Part shown: positions 53,316 through 61,259 of the stretch, one piece after another | Layout of the letters: each line of letters starts with the position of its first letter | Numbering within the stretch: position 1 is the stretch's first letter | NCBI GenBank assembly: GCA_964437365.1 | Contig: CAYTGM010000019.1 | Coordinates: forward strand, 38,511 to 102,510 | Length of the DNA stretch: 64,000 bases | Direction of reading: 5' to 3' | Source: CAYTGM01 sp964437365 | Lineage (GTDB): Bacteria > Sumerlaeota > Sumerlaeia > SLMS01 | The notes under the pieces: generated by a model | Database searches by the model: none | What the model saw: the letters and a program-made list of their open reading frames with translations, nothing else | Told to the model about the DNA's origin: nothing | Made by a program: the position numbers and the translations under genes

Positions 53316-55478
53316 TTACACCTTCTGGGCTATTTCCTGCTGATCTTTCATGAAAACCTGGCTTGTTACTTTACGGGCGCTCTCTGGTATTTTCTCGTCT
53401 ATCACGGGTAATCTAATAGTGAATGCAGCTCCGCCTTCAGGCAAATTGTGCGCAGCAATTTCTCCTCCATGAAATTCACGGACAATTGTCTGTACCCAAT
53501 TAAGACCCAAACCTTCCCCTTCCTGGTTTGCTTTCGTAGAAAACCCAAGACGGAAAATACCTCCCAGCTGATCAGGATCCATAAGGTTACCTTCTGAATC
53601 ACAAATACCGGTCCCGCTATCTTCTACCGTCAAGCAGATCATCCTGCGCTTCTCGTCAAACTCAGTTATGACCCTTATCTGCCCTTCGGGTATTTCTGCC
53701 GAAGTAGACTTCTTGATGGAATCTGAAGCATTTGTCAGAAGATTGAACAAAGCAAGTCTGAGCAATCTGGGTTCCACACGTGTTGCCGGAATCCCCGACT
53801 TGATTTCAGTACTGATTTTCATCGATTTAGAAACGGAAAGTGTGTAGAGATAAGCTACATCTTCCACAAGTTTCTCCATTTCCACTTCCTCGAATTTGGG
53901 CTTCTGTAAATACGAAAAGCTTCTATACAGATTGACGATTTCTTGAAGGAATCGTGTATTGTTCAAGAGTGCCTCTAAAGACTCTTTGAAGATTTCCTGT
54001 TTTTGAGGAGAATCTTTAACTTCTGAAGGGTCGAGAGAGAGAAAGGTTCTGACTGTCATCAACTCAAGTTTACTGGTGGCAATAATATTGGTCAGGTCAT
54101 GACCCAGGTTTCGTGATAGCGAAATGTTAGCTTTCGATTTTTCCTGAAGAATCAGTTTTCTTTGTTCATCTACGCTTGAAACGGCATATTTCAGTTCCAT
54201 TGATAGACGTTGATATAGCTCCGTCTGCCACGCGTCAGGGTGATGACTCCCTGGTGGCAGATGAAGAATTAGCACTCTGATCTGATCCTGGCTTACGATA
54301 ATCAAATCAAGAAAGAAGTACCGTGAATCACCAGGCTTAATCTGCCAGGAGACGATTTTGCCGCCTAAATCTTTGAGAGGCCTATCCTGATCAGTGCGGC
54401 TCAGCTGGCCGCGTAAATACTCTTTAAACGCCTCATCATCCATCCATGAGTTATCCAGAGTATAACACCCCTCAGCTATCCACGCTTTCAAATTATCAAG
54501 AGGACGGTTTAATGTCCAGATTTGACATCCACGAATTTGAAAGAGATCATGAATGATATCAGGTACCCGTTTCAACAAAGGAGCAACGTGAGATATACGT
54601 TCCCTTGATACAATATCACGTGTTTCCTTGGACAATCGAGTCAGCGAGGCATCTCGAGCCAGAAGATTGTAGGCTCTTTCAAGCTTTGTTCTCGGGTTGG
54701 GGATCAAGCGTGCTCCAATCCCGCGAGAAGCATCCATGTAAGTTAGGACTCGAGTCAGGGAAATGAGGACAAATCTCAAGATGATATAGAATAATATCGT
54801 AAAGGCCGCAAAAAAGCCCGCAGATACCAACCTGTAAACATCTGTAATTTTGTAGAATCCAGCGATGTTTCTGGGAGTCGTGAAAGTGATGTTATAATTG
54901 GCATAGAGCTTCTCGTTATTTTCAGCACGGAAAGCCTGGCGTGCAGGAAACTGAAAACGACGAGAAAACAAACTATTGTAAATGTCGTGGTTTTCCTCAA
55001 GACGCTGGGGTCGTTCAAATTCAAGAATCGTTTCTCCGTCACCGCCTTCCAATTCGATTTTAACAATATTAGGCGAACGGTCGATTAAACCTTCAAGTTT
55101 TTGGATACAGTAGACCCTTTGACGCTCAACTTGCTTTCTGAGGATGCTTTCATTCCTCTCTCTAGCTCTTGATTCCTCTACTGTCTCGCTTTCAGATCTT
55201 TTTTGTATTTCATTCTCAAGAGAATCGAGATTGATCACGTATGACTTCATCACAGCCGTAATCTCATTCGATTTGTTAAAATTCATCAAGTCAGGGTCAT
55301 TCTGACTGATGAGATCCTTCATCAGGTCTCGTTTTGCGGGAAGATAGTAGGCTGTTTCAATTGTGTATAGACTGCCAATCACAGCAGCCACGTAGAGAAA
55401 GGTCGCAGCAAGGAGAAGACTTGCACCACGGAAGCGTGATTTCCTGTCTGATACTCTTCCGCTGATGTCTTCCTTCAT
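53316..55478 (-). CDS. Membrane sensor histidine kinase
   Basis: The protein has 720 residues. Two membrane helices (about 18-40 and 217-242) flank a periplasmic domain of about 175 residues, which is highly charged and contains a coiled-coil-like run (RARERNESILRKQVERQ). A GAF-like region lies at about 290-440. The dimerisation helix has SRNLGHDLTNIIATSK with phosphoacceptor H460 in a non-classical GHDLTN box. The ATPase domain shows the N-box (LFNLLTNASDSIK), VEDSGTGIC and the G-box (EGEGLGLNWV). Its place after LolA-like and LptE-like genes suggests that it senses envelope stress. Confidence 0.9.
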   Translation of the reverse strand: MKEDISGRVSDRKSRFRGASLLLAATFLYVAAVIGSLYTIETAYYLPAKRDLMKDLISQNDPDLMNFNKSNEITAVMKSYVINLDSLENEIQKRSESETVEESRARERNESILRKQVERQRVYCIQKLEGLIDRSPNIVKIELEGGDGETILEFERPQRLEENHDIYNSLFSRRFQFPARQAFRAENNEKLYANYNITFTTPRNIAGFYKITDVYRLVSAGFFAAFTILFYIILRFVLISLTRVLTYMDASRGIGARLIPNPRTKLERAYNLLARDASLTRLSKETRDIVSRERISHVAPLLKRVPDIIHDLFQIRGCQIWTLNRPLDNLKAWIAEGCYTLDNSWMDDEAFKEYLRGQLSRTDQDRPLKDLGGKIVSWQIKPGDSRYFFLDLIIVSQDQIRVLILHLPPGSHHPDAWQTELYQRLSMELKYAVSSVDEQRKLILQEKSKANISLSRNLGHDLTNIIATSKLELMTVRTFLSLDPSEVKDSPQKQEIFKESLEALLNNTRFLQEIVNLYRSFSYLQKPKFEEVEMEKLVEDVAYLYTLSVSKSMKISTEIKSGIPATRVEPRLLRLALFNLLTNASDSIKKSTSAEIPEGQIRVITEFDEKRRMICLTVEDSGTGICDSEGNLMDPDQLGGIFRLGFSTKANQEGEGLGLNWVQTIVREFHGGEIAAHNLPEGGAAFTIRLPVIDEKIPESARKVTSQVFMKDQQEIAQKV

Positions 55479-55497
55479 TCTAATTCCAATGTGACCT

Positions 55498-56109
55498 TTA
55501 GAGGCTCAGGCCTCCATCAGGCTCGCCCAGTGGATCCAGCTCGGGTTCGGGCTGGAATTCTTCATCATCATCGAGAGAACCGGTCATCAGTTCAAGCACG
55601 AGCACCTGAGAAAAAACACGAGCCATTTCGTCTCGTTCACGAGGCTCAGGGTTAAAGGTCGTCGAGCGAGGGTCATCATTGTAGAAAACTTCCACCTCGA
55701 TGTCACGATCACCACCGATCGCAGGGCGCCCCGGGATGTTTTCTACAACCTGAAAGATCGCCTCGACATTATAAGTTTTCTGTGTGCCAAAATTATCTGA
55801 ATCAAAAGTTAAGGGCTTCTCGTCAAAGCGTGTTACAGTCACATAGAGAGTTGCATCTGCATCCTTCTCTTTCAGAACATCAAGTCGTCCATCTGCAAGA
55901 ATTTCTCTCTGCACGGCCACAGTCAGCAATTCTTCCAGTCCAGGCTCAGATGTCCGGTTCTGTATCATAGGGACATATACAGATCGAACCGAGGGAGGAA
56001 GTGTTCTCTGACGAACGACCGTTGAGCATCCTGACATGAGAATGGCAAAGCACGCTACAAGCAGGTACTTCAGGAGTGAATTCTTCAAAACTGATGATAC
56101 GATTGGCAT
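55498..56109 (-). CDS. LptE-like outer-membrane lipoprotein
   Basis: The protein has 203 residues. The signal ends in a lipobox (LMSGC). Then comes the LptE pattern: RSVYVPMIQNRTSEPGLEE, then VQREILADGRLDVLKEKDAD, YVTVTRFDEKPL and a tail after ELMTGS that is acidic. LptE forms the lipopolysaccharide assembly complex with LptD in the outer membrane. lptD is not in the window. The acidic, proline-rich 20 residues at the end are unlike typical LptE. It starts 27 bp after the LolA-like gene and is followed by the kinase after 19 bp. Confidence 0.75.
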   Translation of the reverse strand: MPIVSSVLKNSLLKYLLVACFAILMSGCSTVVRQRTLPPSVRSVYVPMIQNRTSEPGLEELLTVAVQREILADGRLDVLKEKDADATLYVTVTRFDEKPLTFDSDNFGTQKTYNVEAIFQVVENIPGRPAIGGDRDIEVEVFYNDDPRSTTFNPEPRERDEMARVFSQVLVLELMTGSLDDDEEFQPEPELDPLGEPDGGLSL

Positions 56110-56136
56110 GAAATCAATTCCCGTGGTGAGTTAAGT

Positions 56137-56901
56137 TTAGTACTCGAGGACATCTACGTCATCGGGCCAAGTCATTTCGAAAACGTCATCTTTAATAGAA
56201 GGATTAATCTTTGTCTTGTTCAGCTGCAATCTCAATTCTTCGCCTTCATTGCTCAACAGGATTTCTTTAGGCTCCACTTTCTCCCGATCGAAAGTCACCA
56301 CGATCGTTTCATAGCCCATCGTGAGTTCTGGCTTACGTGACTTAAACTGAATAGCGATCCGATCATCCGTGCTCTTCTCTTCGTCAACCACCACCTCGAA
56401 CTGAGAAAGAATTTTCTCTGTCTCTACTCCGAACGCCAAAAGCATCTGGTTCACAGGAGCATCATCAGATGCGTCCTGCCTGATCACTTCAACCTGCTCT
56501 AATTCTGGCGTATAGCTGACAACCTTCCCCTTAGTCATCCAGATTGTGGTGTTGATACTCTTCCCATCGGTTGCTTCATAATCAGCACGAAAAGAACCCG
56601 GAGCCTGATACCAGAATCTCCCCTGACTCTTTACTTCTTCGAAAAGCGTCCGGTCGATCCGAACCTGATCAAATTCAGCCTGCAGACTTTTTGTTTCTGA
56701 GTTCTTCTTCTCCAAGGTGCGGAGAAAACTTATAGCAGGTTCTTCTTCCACGCTGGCCTGCTCCCCTGCTTCTGAGGAATACATGGGTTGTGAAGCTTTA
56801 TCTAACTCAGCGTCATCCGCGTTCAACTTCCCTGAAGAGGTAGCTAGAACCAGAAGGCAAATGAAGGTAATAAGAATGGAAATTGTGTCGTTTTTGTTCA
56901 T
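56137..56901 (-). CDS. lolA: LolA-like outer-membrane lipoprotein carrier
   Basis: About 254 residues from ATG at 56901, which opens the signal peptide (MNKNDTISILITFICLLVLA). A longer frame from 56988 has no support. The body shows the LolA pattern: AEFDQVRIDRTLFEEVKSQG, then GRFWYQAPGSFRADYE (tryptophan-containing strand), and VVSYTPELEQV. LolA carries lipoproteins from the LolCDE complex across the periplasm. An acidic insertion after the signal (EAGEQASVEEEPA) is not typical. It leads the minus-strand operon containing the LptE-like protein and the two-component system. Confidence 0.8.
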   Translation of the reverse strand: MNKNDTISILITFICLLVLATSSGKLNADDAELDKASQPMYSSEAGEQASVEEEPAISFLRTLEKKNSETKSLQAEFDQVRIDRTLFEEVKSQGRFWYQAPGSFRADYEATDGKSINTTIWMTKGKVVSYTPELEQVEVIRQDASDDAPVNQMLLAFGVETEKILSQFEVVVDEEKSTDDRIAIQFKSRKPELTMGYETIVVTFDREKVEPKEILLSNEGEELRLQLNKTKINPSIKDDVFEMTWPDDVDVLEY

Positions 56902-57171
56902 AAATTGAAAAGTGGATCTTTCGCTTGCGTGGAGCAAGTCGATAATCCTGTCCCTATTAGAATTACAGCCCCCGTGGAGCTTAAACACTTATCTCCTTAA
57001 CTGGACTTCAGAATTCAATAACGGGATTGGCCACCAGGCGGGAGGAAGACCATATCTGCCGTTCATTCCCTTTTTGGAATTCATCATTGCGAGCGGATCT
57101 TCTGCTTGCAGTTTTCATCGTGAGGAACTCACATGAGTTAATCAAAGAGTAAATTCAGGAATTTCAATCCT

Positions 57172-58773
57172 ATGAGAGAGAATTTTATGCGGATGTTTTT
57201 GAGAGAGCTGAAATCAGCCATGCTGGTCACAGTCACCAGCGTTCTCCTAATGTATCCTGCCACAGGTATGAGTATGACAGACTTAGACACAATCTTGGAC
57301 CAGATCGAAAGCCTGCAGGAGGCTGGGAAAATTGAGGCCGCCAAGGAAACCGCCAGCAAGGCAATTGCTTCCCGCGATTGGCCTGCCGAACAAAAAAGAC
57401 AGCTCGAATACGAAATAGTTCGGAGTGATCGAATCCTCCTCGATTACCGTCAGACGAAAGAGGATCTTCTCGAAACCCTGACCCGGAGGGTTGAGGATTT
57501 CTCTCCCGATGAATTCGATAACTGGTTTAATAAAGGATATTTCGATTTTAAGGTCATCGAAGGGGAAATGCGATTCGTCGGTCCCAGCGTCAGCAACCTG
57601 TTCAAGCGATACCCGGAAGAATTCAATAACCGCAGAACGCGTGAGCAGAGTTATACCTGGAGAAACTTTCTCCTGGAGCATGCCCGGCGGGTGAAAAAAG
57701 AAGTACACCCTTCAGCGGAAGGAACAGGAGCTCCACGTCGCATGAGAATCAACATGTCTATCAGCGTTAAACCTGATATTGTTCCAGAAGGTGAAACGAT
57801 CCGCTGCTGGATGCCCTTCCCCCAGGAGATCTCCTCTCAAGAAGAGATTGAGCTCTTTGAATCATCACCTGAAGTGACATGGATGAATAACCCGACTTAC
57901 CCCCATCGCTCTCTCTATTTTGAGCAGGAGTCCAATGGCAGCGAGGAGACAGTCTTTGAAGCTTCATACTCAGTTGCTTTGCGACCCAGATACTATGATA
58001 TAGACGCTGATCTTGTAGCCGCCACCGACCAGACAATGTTGCCTGAGCGCGATTACTTTACATCCGAGCAACTCCCCCACGTTGTCCTTTCAGAAAGAGT
58101 TCGGGACCTGGCATCTGAAATCACCGAAGATCATCCCAACCCTGCCGTGCGGGCTCGGCGGATTTACGATTGGATTGGCGAGAACAAGCGCTACAGTTTC
58201 GCGCGAGAATACTCAACACTTCACTGCATCTCTGAATACGTTCTGGACAATGGCTATGGGGATTGTGGGCAAATTGCGCTGCTCTTCATCACTTTGTGCC
58301 GGGCCGCTGATGTTCCCGCTCGCTGGCAGTCCGGCTGGGTTGTCTATCCACAATACCAGGGACTTCATGATTGGTCGGAAATTTACCTGGCTCCTTATGG
58401 CTGGGTACCGGTTGATGCAGACTTTGGAATGTCGATCGCCTATAATTTCGAGAACTACTCGGAAAGCGAAGTTCAAGAAATGCGAGACTTCTATTTCGGT
58501 GGTGTAGACGCCTATCGATTAGCCATCAACAGCGATCATGGTTATCCACACTATCCTCCAAAAGAAGACTTCAGGTCTGATAATGTGGACTTCCAGAGAG
58601 GTGAGCTCGAGGCCAACGGAAAGAATATTTACTTTGGCCAATTCCGCTACAATCTGGACGCAGTCTTTTTAGACCCTGAAAGTAAGACTGCTTATCTCAA
58701 TACCCCAGACGAGGAAAAGGCAACGGCCAGTGCTGGTTCCGGCTGCTATCCCGGACAAGAAAGAGTAAACTAG
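57172..58773 (+). CDS. Secreted transglutaminase-like cysteine protease-fold protein
   Basis: The protein has up to 533 residues with a signal peptide (about residues 15-34). The transglutaminase core is about 330-430: catalytic Cys in NGYGDCGQIALLFITLCRAA, His in GLHDWSEIYLAPYGW, and Asp in PVDADFG. The N-terminal 300 residues include a TPR-like helix hairpin (about 40-75) and a beta-rich region. It ends with a polar tail (GSGCYPGQERVN). ATG at 57172 or 57187 may start it; GAGAG before the second is the better ribosome site. Such proteins usually process peptides or proteins at the cell surface. Confidence 0.85.
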   Translation: MRENFMRMFLRELKSAMLVTVTSVLLMYPATGMSMTDLDTILDQIESLQEAGKIEAAKETASKAIASRDWPAEQKRQLEYEIVRSDRILLDYRQTKEDLLETLTRRVEDFSPDEFDNWFNKGYFDFKVIEGEMRFVGPSVSNLFKRYPEEFNNRRTREQSYTWRNFLLEHARRVKKEVHPSAEGTGAPRRMRINMSISVKPDIVPEGETIRCWMPFPQEISSQEEIELFESSPEVTWMNNPTYPHRSLYFEQESNGSEETVFEASYSVALRPRYYDIDADLVAATDQTMLPERDYFTSEQLPHVVLSERVRDLASEITEDHPNPAVRARRIYDWIGENKRYSFAREYSTLHCISEYVLDNGYGDCGQIALLFITLCRAADVPARWQSGWVVYPQYQGLHDWSEIYLAPYGWVPVDADFGMSIAYNFENYSESEVQEMRDFYFGGVDAYRLAINSDHGYPHYPPKEDFRSDNVDFQRGELEANGKNIYFGQFRYNLDAVFLDPESKTAYLNTPDEEKATASAGSGCYPGQERVN

Positions 58774-58900
58774 CACTCACTTATACTTCAAAGTCAGTCA
58801 GGGGAACCATACTTGAAATTCAGGTGATTCCCCTTTCACATTGACAATTTTCCTGAGTTCTCTTTCAGTCGATGCAACAAAGAAAACAAAGGAAACAATC

Positions 58901-61204
58901 GTGACAGACCAAACTTTGCTGAAGGTGTTGACGGTCCTCATCGCTCTCGTAGCGTCTCAGTCATTCGCGCAAGACCCAGAATACCGAGTTATCTCAGACA
59001 AGAACCCTCTGCTCCATACCAGCCTCTCCACCTTTGACTGGATCGAATTCGTCGATATTGATGGAGACGGCGACCTCGACATCTGGTCGAACCATAAATC
59101 TTCTGGATTTGTTTCTTCCGCGAACGCCTTTTACCTGAATGATTCAGATTCCGACTTTGATTCTTTTAACCTTGGTCCGACGCTCACGCCCTACAATATT
59201 CCTAATGCGCCATTCAGTGAAGACGTCTGGTCGTTTGGTGATCTCGATGGTGACGATGATTTCGATCTGATTCTCGGCGACTATACGGGAAATCTAAGAT
59301 ACAGCGAAAACATAGGAACGCCTCAGTCACCCGAATTTTCACCCTATGTTGACAACCCCTTTGGATTGTCCGCAAATCCCACCTTTAACAACAGCTCCCC
59401 CACCTTCGTTGATATTGATGGAGACAATGACCTCGACCTTTTTTCCAGTGATGACACCGATGTTACACCATCTGTGATTGCCTTTTTCCGAAATGAAGGC
59501 TCTCCCACATCCCCGACATTCGTCCTTGATACAACTCCATCGGGATTGGAGCTCAGTGTCAGTACCCGCTTTAACACGACATTCGCTGATATAGACGGGG
59601 ATGATGATTTTGACTGTCTTCTGGTTTCCTCATCGGGAATTCTTTCATTCTTCCGAAACACGGGAACAGTACAGAATCCAACATTTGCACAAGAAGGTGG
59701 TAACAACCCTTTTTCACTTCCCTTCCTGACAGGTTCTCCAAATATTTCCTTCGTTGATATCGATGACGACAATGACCCTGATTTGTTCGCTGTTGCTAAT
59801 GGGAAAGCGAGGTTCTTTCGCAATACGGGGACTCCCATGACACCGGTTTTTACTGAAGAAACATTTTCTTTCGGCCTCGAACCACAAGGCACTCATCCAG
59901 CACCAGCACTTGTTGATATAGACGGGGATGACGATCTCGACATCCTGGCAGGTGTCGAAGATGGCTCCATCAATTTTTACCGGAATGATTCGACTCCCGG
60001 AAACTTAATCTTCTTCTACGTCGGTGCGAACCCTTTCGGCTTAAGCCCACACCCTGATGGTTTTGCCGCACCAGCTGCCGCAGATTATAATAATGATGAT
60101 CTACCTGATATCATCCTGGGCGGTGAATCAGGTGAGATATACCTCTACCAGAATACAGGGACTGCACAAAATCCACAGTTCACAAACGTCGAAGGGGTGA
60201 ACCCGCTCGGACTTGAAAACATCGGCCAACGAGCACGACCAGATTTTGCCGATCTTGACAACGACGACGACTACGATGTGATGATTGCCAGACTACTTGA
60301 CCTCCCTCCATTCGAGGGAACCACCTATTTTCGTAATGACGGAACCCCGACGTCCCCTTCCTTTACAATGGCAACTCTAAACGGCTATACGGATGCGGCA
60401 TTGGATATTGCCCTCGCTGATATGGACAATGACCAGACTGTGGACATTATTCACTTTGCTGGAAATTCCAGCCAATCATTTCCAAGGTATTATCGAAATG
60501 ATGGCACACCGAACAGTGAAAACTTCACGTCCGCTGGCAATATCCTGTATTCACTTCCCTTCAACCCTACCGTAGCTGCAGGAGATATAGACGGAGATGG
60601 GGTTAATGACCTGATCCTTGGATACCCTGATGGAACTTTCGTAATCCATCAAAATGTCGCAGACTTTCCTATTCTTACGCCAACACCAACACCGACGCCT
60701 TCTCCTACACCTTCTCCCACAAGTTCACCGTCTCCAACAGCGTCACCATCACCCACAGCCACACCAACAGCGACGCCTACTCCGACACCGACTCCAACAC
60801 CCACACCAAGCCCCTCACCCACAGCTTCACCGACTCCTTCTCCAAGCCCAACGGGTGCTCTAACACCTACTGCAAGCCCAACCGCATCTCCTACACCAAG
60901 TCCATCGCCGACAGAAGCCAGCACCCCATCACCATCTCCAACTGCTTCCCCGAGCCCTTCACCAACAAACACACCGACTCCTTTTCCCAGCCCAACGGGT
61001 ACTCCAACACCGACTGCAAGCCCGACCGCGTCTTCTACACCAAGTCCATCGCCTACAGAAGCCAGCACCCCATCACCATCTCCGACACCTCAAAACCAGG
61101 TTGACCAGATTCTGGAGGGACTCTTCGGAAACGGAGGCACAGCCCCAGATATTAACAATGACAGTATAGTCGATGCTGCGGATATCATTTCGGCGCTTGA
61201 GTAA
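58901..61204 (+). CDS. Secreted FG-GAP/VCBS repeat protein with PT-rich linker and dockerin-like tail
   Basis: About 767 residues from GTG at 58901, which has AAAGGA seven bases upstream; the longer TTG form from 58841 puts a long leader before the signal peptide. The signal ends SFAQ. Ten or so calcium-binding FG-GAP-like repeats (for example FVDIDGDGDLDIW, FADIDGDDDFDCLL, AGDIDGDGVNDLI) span about 30-580. Then comes a linker of about 140 residues rich in Pro, Thr, Ser (PTPTPTPSPSPTAS type), then DINNDSIVDAADIISALE. It resembles exported proteins with a stalk. The role is probably adhesion or surface display. Confidence 0.85.
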   Translation: MTDQTLLKVLTVLIALVASQSFAQDPEYRVISDKNPLLHTSLSTFDWIEFVDIDGDGDLDIWSNHKSSGFVSSANAFYLNDSDSDFDSFNLGPTLTPYNIPNAPFSEDVWSFGDLDGDDDFDLILGDYTGNLRYSENIGTPQSPEFSPYVDNPFGLSANPTFNNSSPTFVDIDGDNDLDLFSSDDTDVTPSVIAFFRNEGSPTSPTFVLDTTPSGLELSVSTRFNTTFADIDGDDDFDCLLVSSSGILSFFRNTGTVQNPTFAQEGGNNPFSLPFLTGSPNISFVDIDDDNDPDLFAVANGKARFFRNTGTPMTPVFTEETFSFGLEPQGTHPAPALVDIDGDDDLDILAGVEDGSINFYRNDSTPGNLIFFYVGANPFGLSPHPDGFAAPAAADYNNDDLPDIILGGESGEIYLYQNTGTAQNPQFTNVEGVNPLGLENIGQRARPDFADLDNDDDYDVMIARLLDLPPFEGTTYFRNDGTPTSPSFTMATLNGYTDAALDIALADMDNDQTVDIIHFAGNSSQSFPRYYRNDGTPNSENFTSAGNILYSLPFNPTVAAGDIDGDGVNDLILGYPDGTFVIHQNVADFPILTPTPTPTPSPTPSPTSSPSPTASPSPTATPTATPTPTPTPTPTPSPSPTASPTPSPSPTGALTPTASPTASPTPSPSPTEASTPSPSPTASPSPSPTNTPTPFPSPTGTPTPTASPTASSTPSPSPTEASTPSPSPTPQNQVDQILEGLFGNGGTAPDINNDSIVDAADIISALE
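60831..61086. repeat. 144-bp tandem repeat in the PT-rich linker
   Basis: The stretch starting CGACTCCTTCTCCAAGCCC at 60831 recurs at 60975 as CGACTCCTTTTCCCAGCCC. The second copy is a little shorter and ends about 61086. The period of 144 bases equals 48 codons, so the frame is kept. Copies differ mostly at third codon positions. Such a repeat can vary in number and change linker length. Confidence 0.85.
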
Positions 61205-61231
61205 ATGCCTTTCTCCTCCAGCCAGCCCTTG

Positions 61232-61259
61232 AAGTCGTCGCACTGCGGTGCGGCGACTT
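61232..61259 (+). terminator. Terminator overlapping the end of the convergent gene
   Basis: A 12-bp stem (AAGTCGTCGCAC / GTGCGGCGACTT, one G-T pair) with a four-base loop is followed by ATTCTTTCTCT. It lies 28 bases after the FG-GAP gene stop and overlaps the first bases of the minus-strand stop codon at 61258. Confidence 0.75.

Noticed and set aside
60649..61068. 139-codon minus-strand frame rich in Gly and Val
   Set aside because: It is the complement of the PT-repeat linker and its composition follows from that repeat.
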